A stretch of 64,000 bases of DNA from an uncultured Neglectibacter sp. (GTDB lineage: Bacteria; Bacillota; Clostridia; Oscillospirales; Acutalibacteraceae): the NCBI GenBank assembly GCA_937958185.1, contig CALFFN010000006.1:62001-126000 (forward strand). The letters run 5' to 3'. The translations under genes and the position numbers were made by a program. The notes below the pieces were generated by a model. It made no database searches, had not been told where the DNA came from, and worked only from the letters and a program-made list of their open reading frames with translations. The first letter of the stretch is position 1. Every line of letters starts with the position of its first letter. Shown here piece by piece: positions 45,901 to 48,852 of the stretch.

Positions 45901-48512
45901 ACGGCATAAGTGGTTTTCTCCGTGCTCAAATCAATTTTATGCAGGGCACGAACGCCGCCGAACCGCAGCGTCCCCTTGGCGTACGGCTTCTTTTCCTCAC
46001 CGTCATAGGTGGCGATCGCCTGCACATACACCACGGCATTGATATCGTGAACGATGAGCTGACCGTTTTCCTTTACCTCGTAATCGCCCTGGTTTTCCGC
46101 CGCATGGGCAGGGTCCTCCTGCCATTTGACAGACAGCTTGGCAAAGTTTTCGTCGATCATCTTGTAATCAGTGCCGAACTGGTCCACCGTTGCAAACTGC
46201 AGATAGAAGGGCTTTGTTTCCGTGTCGTCCGGGAAAATCTCGCTCTTCACGCGCACATTTTCAAAGGTGGACGCGCTGCGGATGATCTTCAGCGGTTTGG
46301 TGTCTTCCCGCGCTTCCTCGCCGGTGGGCTGTACCCGCACGGAAACCTTCAGGTCAGTGGAAGAGCAGGTGCTGAAAAAGGTCAAACGGTTGCGGTAAGG
46401 CATACCGCTGCTCAGGTACTCGCTTTCCTCCATCAGCTCCGTATCGGCGTCAAGCGGTTTTCCGTCGGCGTCCGCCAGAGTCCAGGTATACGCCTTATTG
46501 TCGGTAACAGGATCCATCTCCTGATTGTACTGGTCGTACAGCTTTACCTCATAGTAGACATTCTGATAGAACTTTCTGCCATCGACTGCCGGAGGCAGAG
46601 AAGCCTGTTCCGACTGCTCCTTTTCTGTGGAAACCGTATTATCGTAATACGTGCTGTATTCATCGTTGTGGTAACGAACCAGTTCCACCCGATCAAACTT
46701 GGGATCGTCCTTCAGCAGGTTTGCTGTGTAGTCGCCCGCCTTGTCCAGATCCGTACCCTCGGTGTTCTCAGGGTGGAAGGTCGCCTGGATCTTGACCTTG
46801 CCCCGCTCTACGTCGGCAGCGCTTTTTCCTTCACCAAAGCTGAAATTTACCTTGATGGGCGAAGTGCCGTTCCAGGTGATCAACCCGTTCTCGTCCTGGG
46901 TAACTCCTTCTTGAGGAGTCAGTACGAACGCAGTGCTGTTTGTGCCGCCCTCCACATCGCTCATGGACAAACGCAGTGTGCCCTTGCCAATGGGGAAGCC
47001 GTACTGATCCTTGACATTTACGGTTAAATCCAGACCGCTCTCCGGGAAGCTGCCGCTTTCCTGATCGGACACATTCACGTCTCCATTGTTATTGCCCTCC
47101 CCGTCCAGCACAGCAACGGAAGTGGCGGAAGAAGGCTCCTTGATCAGTGAAACGTGGATCACGGGAACACCGCGGAAGCCGATCCTGTCTCCTACGGGAT
47201 CCGGCTCATAATCCTCCATATATACCAGGTTTCTGGACGCCCGCAGATACACGTCCAGCTTTTCGCCGGAATTTTGAGAAGCCTCCGGCGTGACGAGGAT
47301 CTGCCCGTTATGTACCTCTTCTTTTATCGGTTTGTCATCTTCACCTTTCACTGGATTGCCGTCTACACCGATTTTATCCACCAGCTCTGTTCCCAGGCTG
47401 ACGCCTTTGGACAGCTCTGCTTCGTCCTCGATGGGGTTACCGGCTGCATCGCAGAATTCCCAATACAGGTCGGTGGCATTAAAGGTTTTCACATTGCCGT
47501 TGACGTCAATGCCCTTTATCTTGGAATAATCGATCTCCGTAGTGACCGTTTTTCCCTCGGTGGGGATCGTCACTTTGGGACCCACTGCCCCTACATACAG
47601 ATGGGTAATGGCAGGGACGTCCCAGCCGGTGTAATAAATACCAATGTTCCATTTATCCGGGTCATTTGAAGTATCGTTGTTGGCTGCATCTCTGTTCCGT
47701 ATCTGCCAGGAAGATATGTAGTTAACGCCTACATTGGCGTCAATGGCGGGCAAAACATCATAGTAATACCCCACTTCTTCCCGCTTGATCACATTATCGA
47801 CCTTGTGCGTGGTGATATATTCAATTGCGCCGATGGTGTACGCAGCCGTGCTGGACACGATGGCTTCTTCCTCGTTGTAGCTTACGGAATCCCTATCGTA
47901 TCCAATATCCTCTGCCGTTCCCAAACGGAAGCTGTTTTCGGTCAGGTTGTCAATATCGTTATTTCTTACCTTAAAATAGAGTGTGCCTACTTCAATTTCG
48001 TTGCCGCTGTCCGCACTGGTATTCAGCGTAAATTCATAGCTTAAATAGGTGCGGGGTTCTTCCCCGTCCCTTCCCGTTTCGGGAGAAACTACCACATATT
48101 TACTCTGTGTTTCATCTACCCGCAGCGGAGAGGTGGGTCGGGTAACGCTGCCACCTACCGCATCGGAAAAGCTGCCAATAGGGCTTTCGCCCTTTGCGCC
48201 GTAGCCGCCGGTTTTTCCCTTATCGCCGGACACCTCCAAGGGTCCCTTGCCGCTGGCAAGGTAAGGCGTCAATACCTTGGGGTCTACAGAAAAGAGAATC
48301 CGCCCGGAATGCAGACTGGTGTTGCCCACACTGGTCGCATATACGGTCATTTCCAGAATGCCGTTTCCGGAGTCGAACTTCGTCTGCGCCAATCGGATAC
48401 CCGCCTGCGCGCCTATGTCCTCAAATTTTCGGGCAGAGGCAAACGGTGCGCTGCTCAGAAGCATGGTCACCGCCAGCAGGAAAGATAACACTCGTTTCAT
48501 TTTCTTTTTCAT
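18972..48512 (-). CDS. Giant secreted Ig-like repeat protein (9,846 residues) with a C-terminal dockerin-like module
   Basis: One uninterrupted frame of 29.5 kb encodes 9,846 residues. Start 48512 is chosen because AAGGAG precedes it and a signal peptide (MKKKMKRVLSFLLAVTMLLS..., about 27 residues) begins there; the frame is open to 48674 but that extension is basic and not signal-like. Residues about 28-240 have a cohesin-like beta pattern. From about residue 500 to 9,100 there are roughly 80 Ig-like half-repeats, each with a D-Q-Y/F-G signature (YDQYGKEM is typical). By eye I counted about 65 exact D-Q-Y/F copies and about 15 degenerate ones. A non-repeat region of about 650 residues follows, then a dockerin-like module. 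Ig-like arrays of this kind form extended adhesins. No enzyme domain was recognised. It is probably a long surface fibre or scaffold, exported by Sec. Confidence 0.9.
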   Translation of the reverse strand: MKKKMKRVLSFLLAVTMLLSSAPFASARKFEDIGAQAGIRLAQTKFDSGNGILEMTVYATSVGNTSLHSGRILFSVDPKVLTPYLASGKGPLEVSGDKGKTGGYGAKGESPIGSFSDAVGGSVTRPTSPLRVDETQSKYVVVSPETGRDGEEPRTYLSYEFTLNTSADSGNEIEVGTLYFKVRNNDIDNLTENSFRLGTAEDIGYDRDSVSYNEEEAIVSSTAAYTIGAIEYITTHKVDNVIKREEVGYYYDVLPAIDANVGVNYISSWQIRNRDAANNDTSNDPDKWNIGIYYTGWDVPAITHLYVGAVGPKVTIPTEGKTVTTEIDYSKIKGIDVNGNVKTFNATDLYWEFCDAAGNPIEDEAELSKGVSLGTELVDKIGVDGNPVKGEDDKPIKEEVHNGQILVTPEASQNSGEKLDVYLRASRNLVYMEDYEPDPVGDRIGFRGVPVIHVSLIKEPSSATSVAVLDGEGNNNGDVNVSDQESGSFPESGLDLTVNVKDQYGFPIGKGTLRLSMSDVEGGTNSTAFVLTPQEGVTQDENGLITWNGTSPIKVNFSFGEGKSAADVERGKVKIQATFHPENTEGTDLDKAGDYTANLLKDDPKFDRVELVRYHNDEYSTYYDNTVSTEKEQSEQASLPPAVDGRKFYQNVYYEVKLYDQYNQEMDPVTDNKAYTWTLADADGKPLDADTELMEESEYLSSGMPYRNRLTFFSTCSSTDLKVSVRVQPTGEEAREDTKPLKIIRSASTFENVRVKSEIFPDDTETKPFYLQFATVDQFGTDYKMIDENFAKLSVKWQEDPAHAAENQGDYEVKENGQLIVHDINAVVYVQAIATYDGEEKKPYAKGTLRFGGVRALHKIDLSTEKTTYAVPKVQESGESGMLSIPVTASFYDQYEDAWTLQTGETIEYKPTYGTYEGIELRPGALNETRTQQDLALVLESKAAAREITLTAETSNSAGSRITGSRTINLTKEAISVGKAEVVNEAVRSNGTTVLETRCVDQYGAVIPPANLKITWKADSFDTVPANRSDYTYATFIPATGSVTTYSGAEEIIVEFEASYLSTDENGKPVTSAPCSSGLVHLPVVDAGLVAAVTVTTNDDTDVVIPETKADGSLNYASDLQFTAKVTDSSGLDIGDDNIVWDFLGDHTGLSIDAKGRVTVASNTAVGAYTVVAIEKNSGVYGTAKLTTRYESAPHLARVGLTPIYVLAGERTNLTPLEYDQYGNFYTVQPGETVEREYKQVQDGGSTIWNFIPSLLQVRPTADHAGSYTKISSNVKSNLSGEVPQNITDIHAIGSGVGTPSYLQIDGPDTITVKSGVENFPTISPAGTGDDDYYKVTLRNQFGQEVYLDSCVRNIKWDFSAPGMSGIELRTSNPAGVPSSLRKNQYGKVVLNELVPEGTIRLTVTYTDKSGNITDLVGIKDIKVVHDTAEKNTLGRVEIDNGRLRPGDTVQLRASLFDKFDDEIDPESARLTWGIVAAPEGVKIDNGNQISVQQDVTEGSVTVSLTADYKGSTLSVEKELPISAEESVLTRLEVKNVLGGNRMFIPPVGSDGLNAERLSVYRAIGYDQFGDSLGTPDGVVWSMQNEPTGLTYTQTGVVRINSVTNPSDSTTILASAPTADGGWLHDSATFSVGYEPDVLTSLRVLQKKVRTDPATGGEAYLKAEYLNQYGLPMQPTEPVVWSEGAGAGSGWYGGGTVTLNSNGYVTYTKDTQWFYVNAQVGNVACRNHRITVSSDAPYVDKLTLTVEPASKLILPFNGDEPQSDTFEIRPYARDQYGEEFKNFTGHNELIWSVVDSPDSNITIERKTSSADDPSAVLRVFSTTPAGNVTVKASTGYTDITTGQQIVSAIGVAKVEREEPNLIGIRMKTPNSLAATARPVQLEYEYFDQYHDAITVDGATATWELLSAVEEDPTASVATLSADGLFVMGDTTKSIRVRITPVGDAVQDVAPIEETITIGRDAPKATRVEIVKYNGEVPVHVPQYDSSDAKVEYTAHVYDQYGKEMEGRLFNWSFEKTVSGISVVGDTISVDGKTMSHGTVSVSSQAAIIPENERENLVLTAVDRSSGAKGSTQFSILADQAESSLKDVTTKERFLPMAPAGKDDTYLDLHPVYLDQYGREMNYTPSEITWEVTGVKPADQATASFDHSESGVPNRLIYSKTAMEVEIRIKVDGKSYGPIPLYQAGERKLTTIQVTGTSNTINAGSSPTLFTARPYDQYGDLMSTQVLDGLVWSLVGAPEGVTLTQGTGSQNANLTASLYAAKAKDVVVKARDYKTGIVGKTFVNITRNGTAFETDYTLKVYNTKFPSYNTAGYQLEAVVYDRYGVEVTTYKDANGREHELTPADFTWTKDSGTSAQLRPGPNGTTRIYFARGENSVGVTVSTSVFQGMPTLTAHDILEINGEPSVLQKVVVKRALGNGPVAIPSRIDGKDRQVSVGYEAYGIDQYKLDIHDGTPLTNVKWLVSGESSMGLEINEYGVLTVSSSARQGKVIITAVDEETGVFGTAELMLTKEESVFSAIGVRQKKLLPRQNIQLEAIYYDQYGKETFPRGYEVWNKITATPEGTDVNVSLSGYVTFGGTGDTTSLTVEVGAAGIKSGDVLIPVSADDKMPNQVEVSLAEGYLPIRINGRQERKVTFGAKVFDQYTQEYTEQELKDGNIEIVWSVQNAPVGTTWDSKTGQITIPPDAEAIPDVRATATCYVNGKPTDISGYRDFSVVRETPRLTAVEIVESGFPADEDPGELTLRYLDQFGDEMECPATAVATWSTTTAGVQLKKHSTDQNAEITFGTVTEAHVDVEVKPDAKADLLTASADLNHGTKRYLSKIVVTPHPGGGIKVPDMENSDAPASKAFTAQGYDQYGAKFDTHLVWTLSDKENAINISQTGVLTVRSGAPNIQMTVFATDSDTGVYGTCTVDIVRDPSEFTYLEVKQKALPGDKQTMVLEPVWLDQYKKEMSAQGSVTWQMLRQDGYLTKLVQDGAYNARLDPLDPTTTWVVVEASCRGVSTGEVLLQRTGDVYVDKVEVTRNGTGAVMVPAKDSGEKATTSYQAHIYNQYGDEMTDRSVTWEVESSTGGISIDQNGVLSVSSAAFSENVRVTARETESGKSGTVTLIIKRASPVFTSAAIKNDYIPRAQNPFTLTAVALDQYGQEMAGYDAVEWTLPDGTTADTYFTNTTSGQLHFDTALEAVKVQAKVTVGTNSSTPVKSIPLSDDAPELREIKVTRTDGYGILYIPYGNQSSAQAEYTAMGIDQYLQPVGDLKVNWELRGAPEGVTFPDADGATTNQMSVAVNTAPGNVQVVATEISENENKENLVSGRLIQTLDRSPSELKTITVRENSLPYGTKVAQLHADYYDQYGTAIDYQGVSDWYIPTTDPESQLGKVSITPHGGLLTLNDDLNAVYVRVSASGTMSRTQPILISGDPRTTTVKVTKDPDGRVVSVPAYDDEIAQKNTYQFTATSYDQYGVETTGKFGWYLDNAPEGVTINQNGLLTVTSATPERIKVHVIAVDLLSGVEGEYIVDFVHGISQESRANIKEDLIEGGKTTQLTAQLLDQFGEPMSYTARPVWGCEAGGVIDAGGRITPNDGAKTVTVTLSIGSRSTKKVLTVGGKAVMDRIEVSGSDTVLLQPDIAPLPVAYTATVYDQYGKVMDTPVITWSLEGAPDGVEIWKSGRMAIGRNVEATKNVKVVATCEATEISGSTLVDLVYSDSILSGIGVQETSVPGGKHSFTLTPVFYDQYGREMEYSGMAHWSLLGSHPESSVTLDDMGVFTFLRDDVSEMTVSVSAEDGRIDSGEVILPVGGEASRATTVEVNRKGSDGDVLIPGIGDNAFAVFQARVFDQYHKEMSGSFFWTVTDTPAGVSISSGGVVTVDSSAQEGTIEIVAVDSISGMSGVAYLTLRKAESKLTFVNVLTDSVPVDTRTAKLRAEYLDQYGEEIPYRGATLWYLVESSSADTTLVGDELHIADADGTAVVYATAGSVISPNKTITVGSLNSDAIVSLQVNGPATIYVPRPNEVDKTAEYTVKGITAGGEEKEGIGAAYQVTGLSENGISFDEDTGVLTVTDDAAALQDLPRQVEITATHTPDSGAPVSTEKTVNVVRELPVLTSIWVQPKGEEDATIASDAKNLQLTAEFYDQYDQEMSYNGELNWILDHSEPAGVQLTKDGKVTVQKDVTLSFTVHVEALSGTNTIVSKPKTFRVGQAQSLSKVVVREATGRKDGFEEEVPSHEKGEEQFKAVQFVATAYDQYGFEMELDAPFIWEIEDAISGISVNQGGRVLISSSAPKGKTVTVKANSNTGIVNGTAWFVTKYASDTAFASARVDTRVVPASEGTFTLQASALDEHGQVLEVSTDSERKYTFMWDLLDYTTSTGVTPRLVAETGFLSWTSAEGESPASMQPGDTILVRVKVKPVGADDSEYKYSPQTVIRLGGEAAVSRVEIVPNTGSDTDITLNENVISVTVPENKAGEQNKKVSMQVVAYDQYGRSTMPSGKAWADEYQKNFIWNCSDNNSQTVSLDAFTSDDHRNATVQVRPGAPRKDHIRIGVRLYDTGVTNVPPAYIDLSVRHHDSELKQISVRESYLRQIVHPGLEVTPIFYDQYGERMPSPDIGVGTYTWGMVSADPEGSVTIRDSSRGALTLNGAEEEAHISVRYQDGSIDISKPDHKIIFGDDEKPYKIDVERTGGDPVLVPEPSNGQNQTTIVSFKAAVLNQFDEELGDVDVVWQMRPAQVPGVTLNAAGKSAALVITSEALDGQEVEVTALERISGIAHQETVHLTRNPSIMKKVRVKDTYAPPEKDFQLSYEVLDQYNTVFDYQPKNPAVWTLVDAGTDATLTTDGKLSMNNSTEVKVKVEVDGEVSPEQVIKLGDDAHLDHLTITGAEKIEVWGDLGILVESQNPYTEKEYICEAFDQYDRPWTDVGELTWDTYSNRIKKPPLNIVPKEGAEDRAILTVPKDSKEGTFVTIHVETTAEWDGTPHVIAEELIAETVYEKSRAVRVEINETGFPAGTQDGQLTLTYYDQYNQVIDAPANASVVWGPASNVNADGVFHFDEDNHTVTVTADVTYPVVDNPENPEVHLPQATAQIEAGDEARPDHVKVTRLNGKVSVIQIPAISPYYEAMRAVLYDQYNRPYTDPVFGTEQYYWSIENDTKDTVSINSESGIVTVTSRASAGEVIVKAVGQNTTKSGVFKLELDKKQAGNVDVILDHVKITSHEMPPDDRSMTMQMAYLNADDKEITKPDGATVSWTIDESKTQPATATPAIVESTGVLTRGGADSVTVTVSVTDPSQKDDSGNSRVFTDTVTLTVGDPAAFSKLTLTLQDAAGQEVTAVNVPKNGEAAATVNAVAQPLDQYNRAWTEPVALVYSIRPPVSGVSVGQDSGVVSVGSLTDAGTVTVQVASKDNSVAPATASFEASREDSVLTSAVILLTQQEGDYYLLPREAATTGVTLNAKYYDQYGKEMTAPAAARWSVTAESGSTAEIGATTGILKVSPVNGTAEVTLTSGVDGISDTKKVKVTAEASVASAIEVRRTDGTGNIIVPSGSGKSIAAFAATVLDQFGTILTGEPVKWLLPDSYPGITVSDTTGTVLVTKEAPSKEGVRIMAMHQNGTAGETTFNTVRGESVLSRIQIAPIQFEFAPGAEVTTQLRAICYDQYDEVMPAPGTLHWAKIDSDPQSPDPEAPIVEVSESGLLTPHVDYLKTVDVQVTVRDFDTKADIKSSEVTRLHVGSAPRLASLKVTAEKAYVDVPSVVKNVSSSSVEIKDGEETLRLTVEAKDQYENPYTFSDGYDWAVKTPIDGVTVKGDDTAANKGVVTVTSKAPQQEDIEIEVTAKGTNVTGSASFDTYRTDPQKTYLTVKEAGKVLPPENGKLTAVYRDQYGDIFEGELPTGCAWTMVSLNPENSATLTPDEGKNTATLTYDGANSMTVYVEDSEKEISPNATMTFGSSTERYLTSLVLEKVPSDKTVSVPEPGMADNQYSHTIKKYLDQYGDEFPITGTPEILWKLNGSYPGVTIDESTGVVTVTSVTADDLTISVTATETASGAFGTAEARTKRHESTFETIEVREDAIPGGNLTPTLHAKYLDQYGSEMNYEAASPRWTLKSSVPENTATIDEMTGQLTLSENTTYVTVNVKDNGTGKVSAYKTLPIGGDSYVKEIEVTRIDGTDDIIVPALGTGALGKTAVFEAKCYDQAGDPIVLSQDDVVWTLNGAGSGVSVAPDKTDPSRAVVTVEPGAENAIGIKVTATARENGVSGFDVLTVRREARQIASIAIKNSSLPKSQTSVTLLAIAQDQYGDEMEGRDFTWSFDPDHVEPEGSNVTLSGSTLTYDGTLKQVEVTVTDTASGKTASKTLAVKDLGEPKPAEINVKRISGSAVMSVPTLEQKTNSLTFKATVYDQYGQMMEDQTPDWSMQDLMIPDSITVADGVVTIKPNAPVQNVIRVRAAIGDVYGEASFATSKERSVLTSTGLQQKKVRPGTTTQLTALYYDQYGQEMTYLGATKWTNPYTSSDFVDDISLDADTGLLTVKEIEPERLDGREALIRIRITAGDATGTGDLTIEELGDPALDNIIVEQVGGAAAVIGPAVASYTAAGQDQYGNSFPIDETWTLEGEPSDTAINQNGVVTVGASASEGTYQVAATDRDTRKSGRADLKIIYGMPHLQDIIVSPSALNPTKDQITLTATAVDQYNRPMQGMGTPIFNVFTFVGGTADEVYMEGDVLHYSQADTESVTVEVVIGGTTVYKKLSKGDLPRIDSITLAAAPETLTIPSGSGAAATAVITPEVLDQYGEEMSAPYRNTYWGMTGGDHNMVLTENADGTATLTVNAGAAPANVKVTLTQADSMISGSARIKAEADETAVLTSVDIQPKAVKNGSGQIHLVYYDQYGKEMAKPASVTGVEWKPVVSDTEEAALLPHGDTADLSIPAPGSYADVQAEITTTDGTLIATARITSEPAESSHAYTIEVIRVSGDSDVVTVLPNAPVTVAYKAVVKDQFGDVIPSDDLIWRLTGTPTGVTIDEDDGTVTVGAKATPGEVRITAIDTATGVSGYANLKLIHAESYVEAVEITSEKVKDKAVTQLTAKYINQYGDAMAAPATTLWSFAGDAPVGVVLTSDGRLDLTSGYEGSTIDVQVSCSPICQAQKTLTVVHEGELNYDNVLTTVTVHHLGEGIVTLNSKGDTTTQFGYVARDQYGNEMLPTGERDSESWKMTAAVEKYSVPDNTKGELLAQQGADPKVVGIGVDVTISSRRVSSTGSAEFRQEAPRLDSVVVLSRKVPRKTVQLTAEYRDQFGNPISEVSNVSWSLVGQTQTGEESQRQTAYLTADGILNPGTASDVTVKVTADGISSADQPIVVDDTLVQKVDRVEVYQIYGSTSVAVPTLTEAEPVLIYGARILDENNNIILDRSCDWQVEGIPAGVEVQKTQNTQSVVKVKSNASAGDITIVATEPVSAKFDTIGLTLTKAASTVSTVEIRNDMVAPHASTQLELVWKDQFGQEMSVASGVVSTWTVTGERMRSTAEDAVKPSFANGGNNDSTLSSGDAAEIDVNADILLNGTAYNAKKTIRVGDEPAKASFLSVTGPDKVNLSTTAETGANFISTLRDQYGGKMAFTAGTYSWSTTAGTIAQNGNSDVRVTYAAKTPAQEDTVQVKLNISSDTQLTGKKQVTLTAETPVLTKIEITSTALPRKDDGEVTLTLGVKYLDQFGQLMPTPEDALWTIENQSGTKPDDAPEGYEIQTAEFVDAHNGVMKVPTDVDRVNVKVTAGGKNAAKSLSRDDEYTVKPQTAQEVLVTRLKGTGAIYIPITGQDRYGFNATVLDDHGNVIVLDESAAVTWQTDPAINGTNMENSPEDVNVGILTVSNNAVARNNVKITAAYGEASGYTEINLARKASELSGITLEAGDTDEGIIQLVVKYIDQYGAEMDKPDGITPRFEIDTAKTVMDTAVVTPAAPTVSSSGLLTFCDATQVSVTAETSDGRFTATGTFDRSSALPDLTPSVTVTRVLKEGETEGPVTVPTGKNPVTLTFQAESKNIDTPSFTWSLDGASSDVTCTVDSTTRRVTVSVPKTAKAAETVTITALENGTKVSGTKTFTILRQESKLTSVVVKPAQIAPDAESVTLSAVGVDQYGDEMDLPAGYKIAVDLENLTTQPELTEEQAAALHYNESTKTLSVIPLEVQSITFPATVTYTEGGSEKENKQTVTITRGEASHLAKIVLTGPETGKISSTDPTSLTPFNAKAYDQYENVIDLPETAKWELFGEPTGVTVTSALQEDKSQIGTVQIPAGTAEGSNIKLRVRDYATNVSATVTFKLVYDASEGIRLASVGILESAVRRGVDTTLTPIHYDQFHQEISGYVPLGSSWKIVSPISEAVTIEEHSGLLKITDETLTGVTVSYTADGSEPAVKTLSISDEAPRVNSMKVKRNTGSGAVTIPVTGSTNVAYTAEVLDQYSRPISGTPDLVWGGENAPAGVTVSGTGLHGVLTVDSTALEAKNITVTATDRGTGISAKAEPLDIVREDSVCMGIKIDPTTVPSDSTDFQLKVNYLDQYGNKIPQPAGVAPIWSMVTENVPDVQLTAGGKLTLNGHRDPFTVRAALSDSVKDEAELTVSSKTLSEEALKTAELTAQSPVVVPATGENDLEVPVTYRLTGEFGTDMTADTAVTLAWTGAADGVLTVPAGTPARTYEVSLTATRNGTETATGSVSVYANHDASQVTTVEILTTTVNRTAPQLQAKVLDQYGDEITGAPVVWTQEGTTEGVTVSENGVVVIADSVEKFTVRATSGSSYDVQEITVSDEEPVATDIVITRLDVKGSDTITAPGTAQYSAEVRDQFGGRINVSNMVWAIDPYVTGVDVDRNGNVTVYDTAETGPATLSVSAAGLTETKTLNIIGKEYQEIASLQITPSAAKEGEETVQLHAGFLDSYGSYMGDADNATYWIDENDWQPAEAAPSVDNDTDTLTLGGATSVKVKGSAEKNGKFPEGETTITVEPADTPAEVDWIRVDAVSGVNEDRSMAVPTMKDADTPGEATAKFKATAFDQDDNEMKDVTVVWSVQSRPKGISIDQSGVLTLTSEAVSGRYLIEAKSTNGKVGRYTLNVKREITGDDLTFTFLKVEDKVLKETQLSGDLAMKFLDQYGDETAAPAFTGDENTWTKVSAYPGNTLNGVGLAPSDDYKTVTVTMNGARSVVLRATITVSGKEYTAEGAIGYPSTSISAEAGLTFTVTNNNGTEADTITYQQQDPDANGALEDGDTIRVYARGDSENSFKLVGQFLHERLANPKAEQRVSLKINDILSYLPVEGGVAYITRQRYGLESEPYPVTMDAPFNAETQTYVDDYVQITTGAGSSSSNPIVVTPNAPWDGDTGVKNFCPDVITVTSSTGNVLTLGATGSDYYVMGAGEELIKIDKSYIDGCWMASYNSGQWKTTYKMSFVLPDVVNKNGEAVISQPATGKQYTAYFCIKEGDKSGESDTVISRVEEPTTLNLTEGMILSEADLLNMVKDLDENGYTFYLGDSTEPEEDKIGRMKELPEAPYDEDFVGWVLGMKDGDSWKPIAELLDASTSQEDRDALVKEVMGTQENTGKYALLACPDYASLGYTLNLEAYPYIAVPINLYTQDDNPLQLTEGNSDLWKHGADTESLAYKELVRRGDIADGATGDDVTNAIAKYRTDTIFYYNYQNYETDVKPYTDLAGNVSGVKLPETTEPLTGDDLTAWLADATVEVKQLEAADGAPIVIQRYDAEGNATDTVDYIEPHHSDSSEKYFVFGESVTRFKEEYVIRYTVVKDGETYVADRKVKLTYQPGDLNADTQTTADDITYVLQVIALNQLLVPPEGASEAVQAEYTELSQYIADPSGDYQTTADDITKVLEYIALNPFTDRRW
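18975..19211 (-). other. Dockerin-like module at the C-terminus of the giant protein
   Basis: The last 79 residues hold two calcium-loop-like segments: GDLNADTQTTADD and DPSGDYQTTADD. Each keeps acidic or polar residues at loop positions 1, 3, 5 and 12. Both are followed by an almost identical helix (ITYVLQVIALN and ITKVLEYIALN), as in the duplicated dockerin fold. The Gly and hydrophobic positions differ from standard type I dockerins. Confidence 0.65.
21190..47060 (-). repeat. Tandem array of about 80 Ig-like half-repeats with D-Q-Y/F-G signature
   Basis: Within the giant gene, the plus-strand word GTACTGGTC (DQY codons reversed) or close variants recur about every 280-370 bases. The average spacing is about 323 bases (108 residues) over 25.9 kb. 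Two half-repeat types alternate. One reads VP..G...YTA..YDQYG..M...V.W.L...P.GV.I...G.LTV. The other begins S.L..I.V...LP and reads LTA.YYDQYG.EM.Y...W. They resemble Big/invasin-type bacterial Ig domains. Copies are diverged apart from the signature. Confidence 0.85.
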
Positions 48513-48588
48513 GTGGTCCACTCTCCTTCTTCGATCGTTCCTAAAGTAGGTCTGAAATTCTATTTTGGTAAGGTATTTTCTTTCGATG

Positions 48589-48728
48589 TCAGGGCTGTTG
48601 GGATTGCCCTGAGCAGGAGAAAAAGATCGGAAGCTTCTTCTCAAAACGCAATGGCTTCTTTTCCTTCTGCTCAAGGCGATCCCTTTTCAGGAATCGCCGC
48701 TCCTTTCTGCAAGCTTCACAGAAAGAGC
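48589..48728 (-). promoter_or_regulatory. Structured leader before the giant gene, with mutually exclusive stems
   Basis: Within the 340-base gap between the two giant genes, 48600-48625 pairs with 48658-48683 as a 26-bp stem (two mismatches, two G-U). Its arms also form two competing hairpins: 48675-48683 with 48690-48698 (9 bp, one G-U) and 48589-48595 with 48606-48612 (7 bp). A further hairpin pairs 48699-48709 with 48719-48728 (10 bp, one bulge). No U-tract follows, so simple termination is not obvious. No gene is seen in this gap. Confidence 0.45.
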
Positions 48729-48759
48729 TGAGCGAGACTAAAGCTTGTCTCTTTTTTCA

Positions 48760-48828
48760 GTTCCCCAAAGGGGGAACCTTCTCTTTCGAGGGGGCTTCCC
48801 CCTTTGGGGGGAGCGGGCACGCTCCCCC
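48760..48828. repeat. Cluster of overlapping G/C-tract palindromes downstream of the 4,622-residue protein gene
   Basis: CCCCAAAGGGGGAA (48763-48776) is the exact inverse complement of 48796-48809. Each half can also fold on itself (GTTCCCC 48760-48766 with 48771-48777). GGGGGAGC (48807-48814) pairs with GCTCCCCC (48821-48828). On the minus strand this starts 24 bases after the stop codon, but no U-tract follows. It may be a dispersed intergenic palindrome or a transcription-attenuating element. Confidence 0.5.
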
Positions 48829-48852
48829 TGGGGAAACAGTTTCGTGCTTTCC

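Noticed and set aside
21190..47060. Regularly spaced DNA word GTACTGGTC suggesting a CRISPR-like or satellite array
   Set aside because: The word encodes the conserved D-Q-Y of the protein repeats. The spacing is about 323 bases and the flanks diverge, so this is coding repetition.
48513..48674. N-terminal extension of the giant protein by 54 residues
   Set aside because: The extension is very basic, runs through the structured leader, and would bury the signal peptide. The ATG at 48512 has an RBS and starts the signal peptide.
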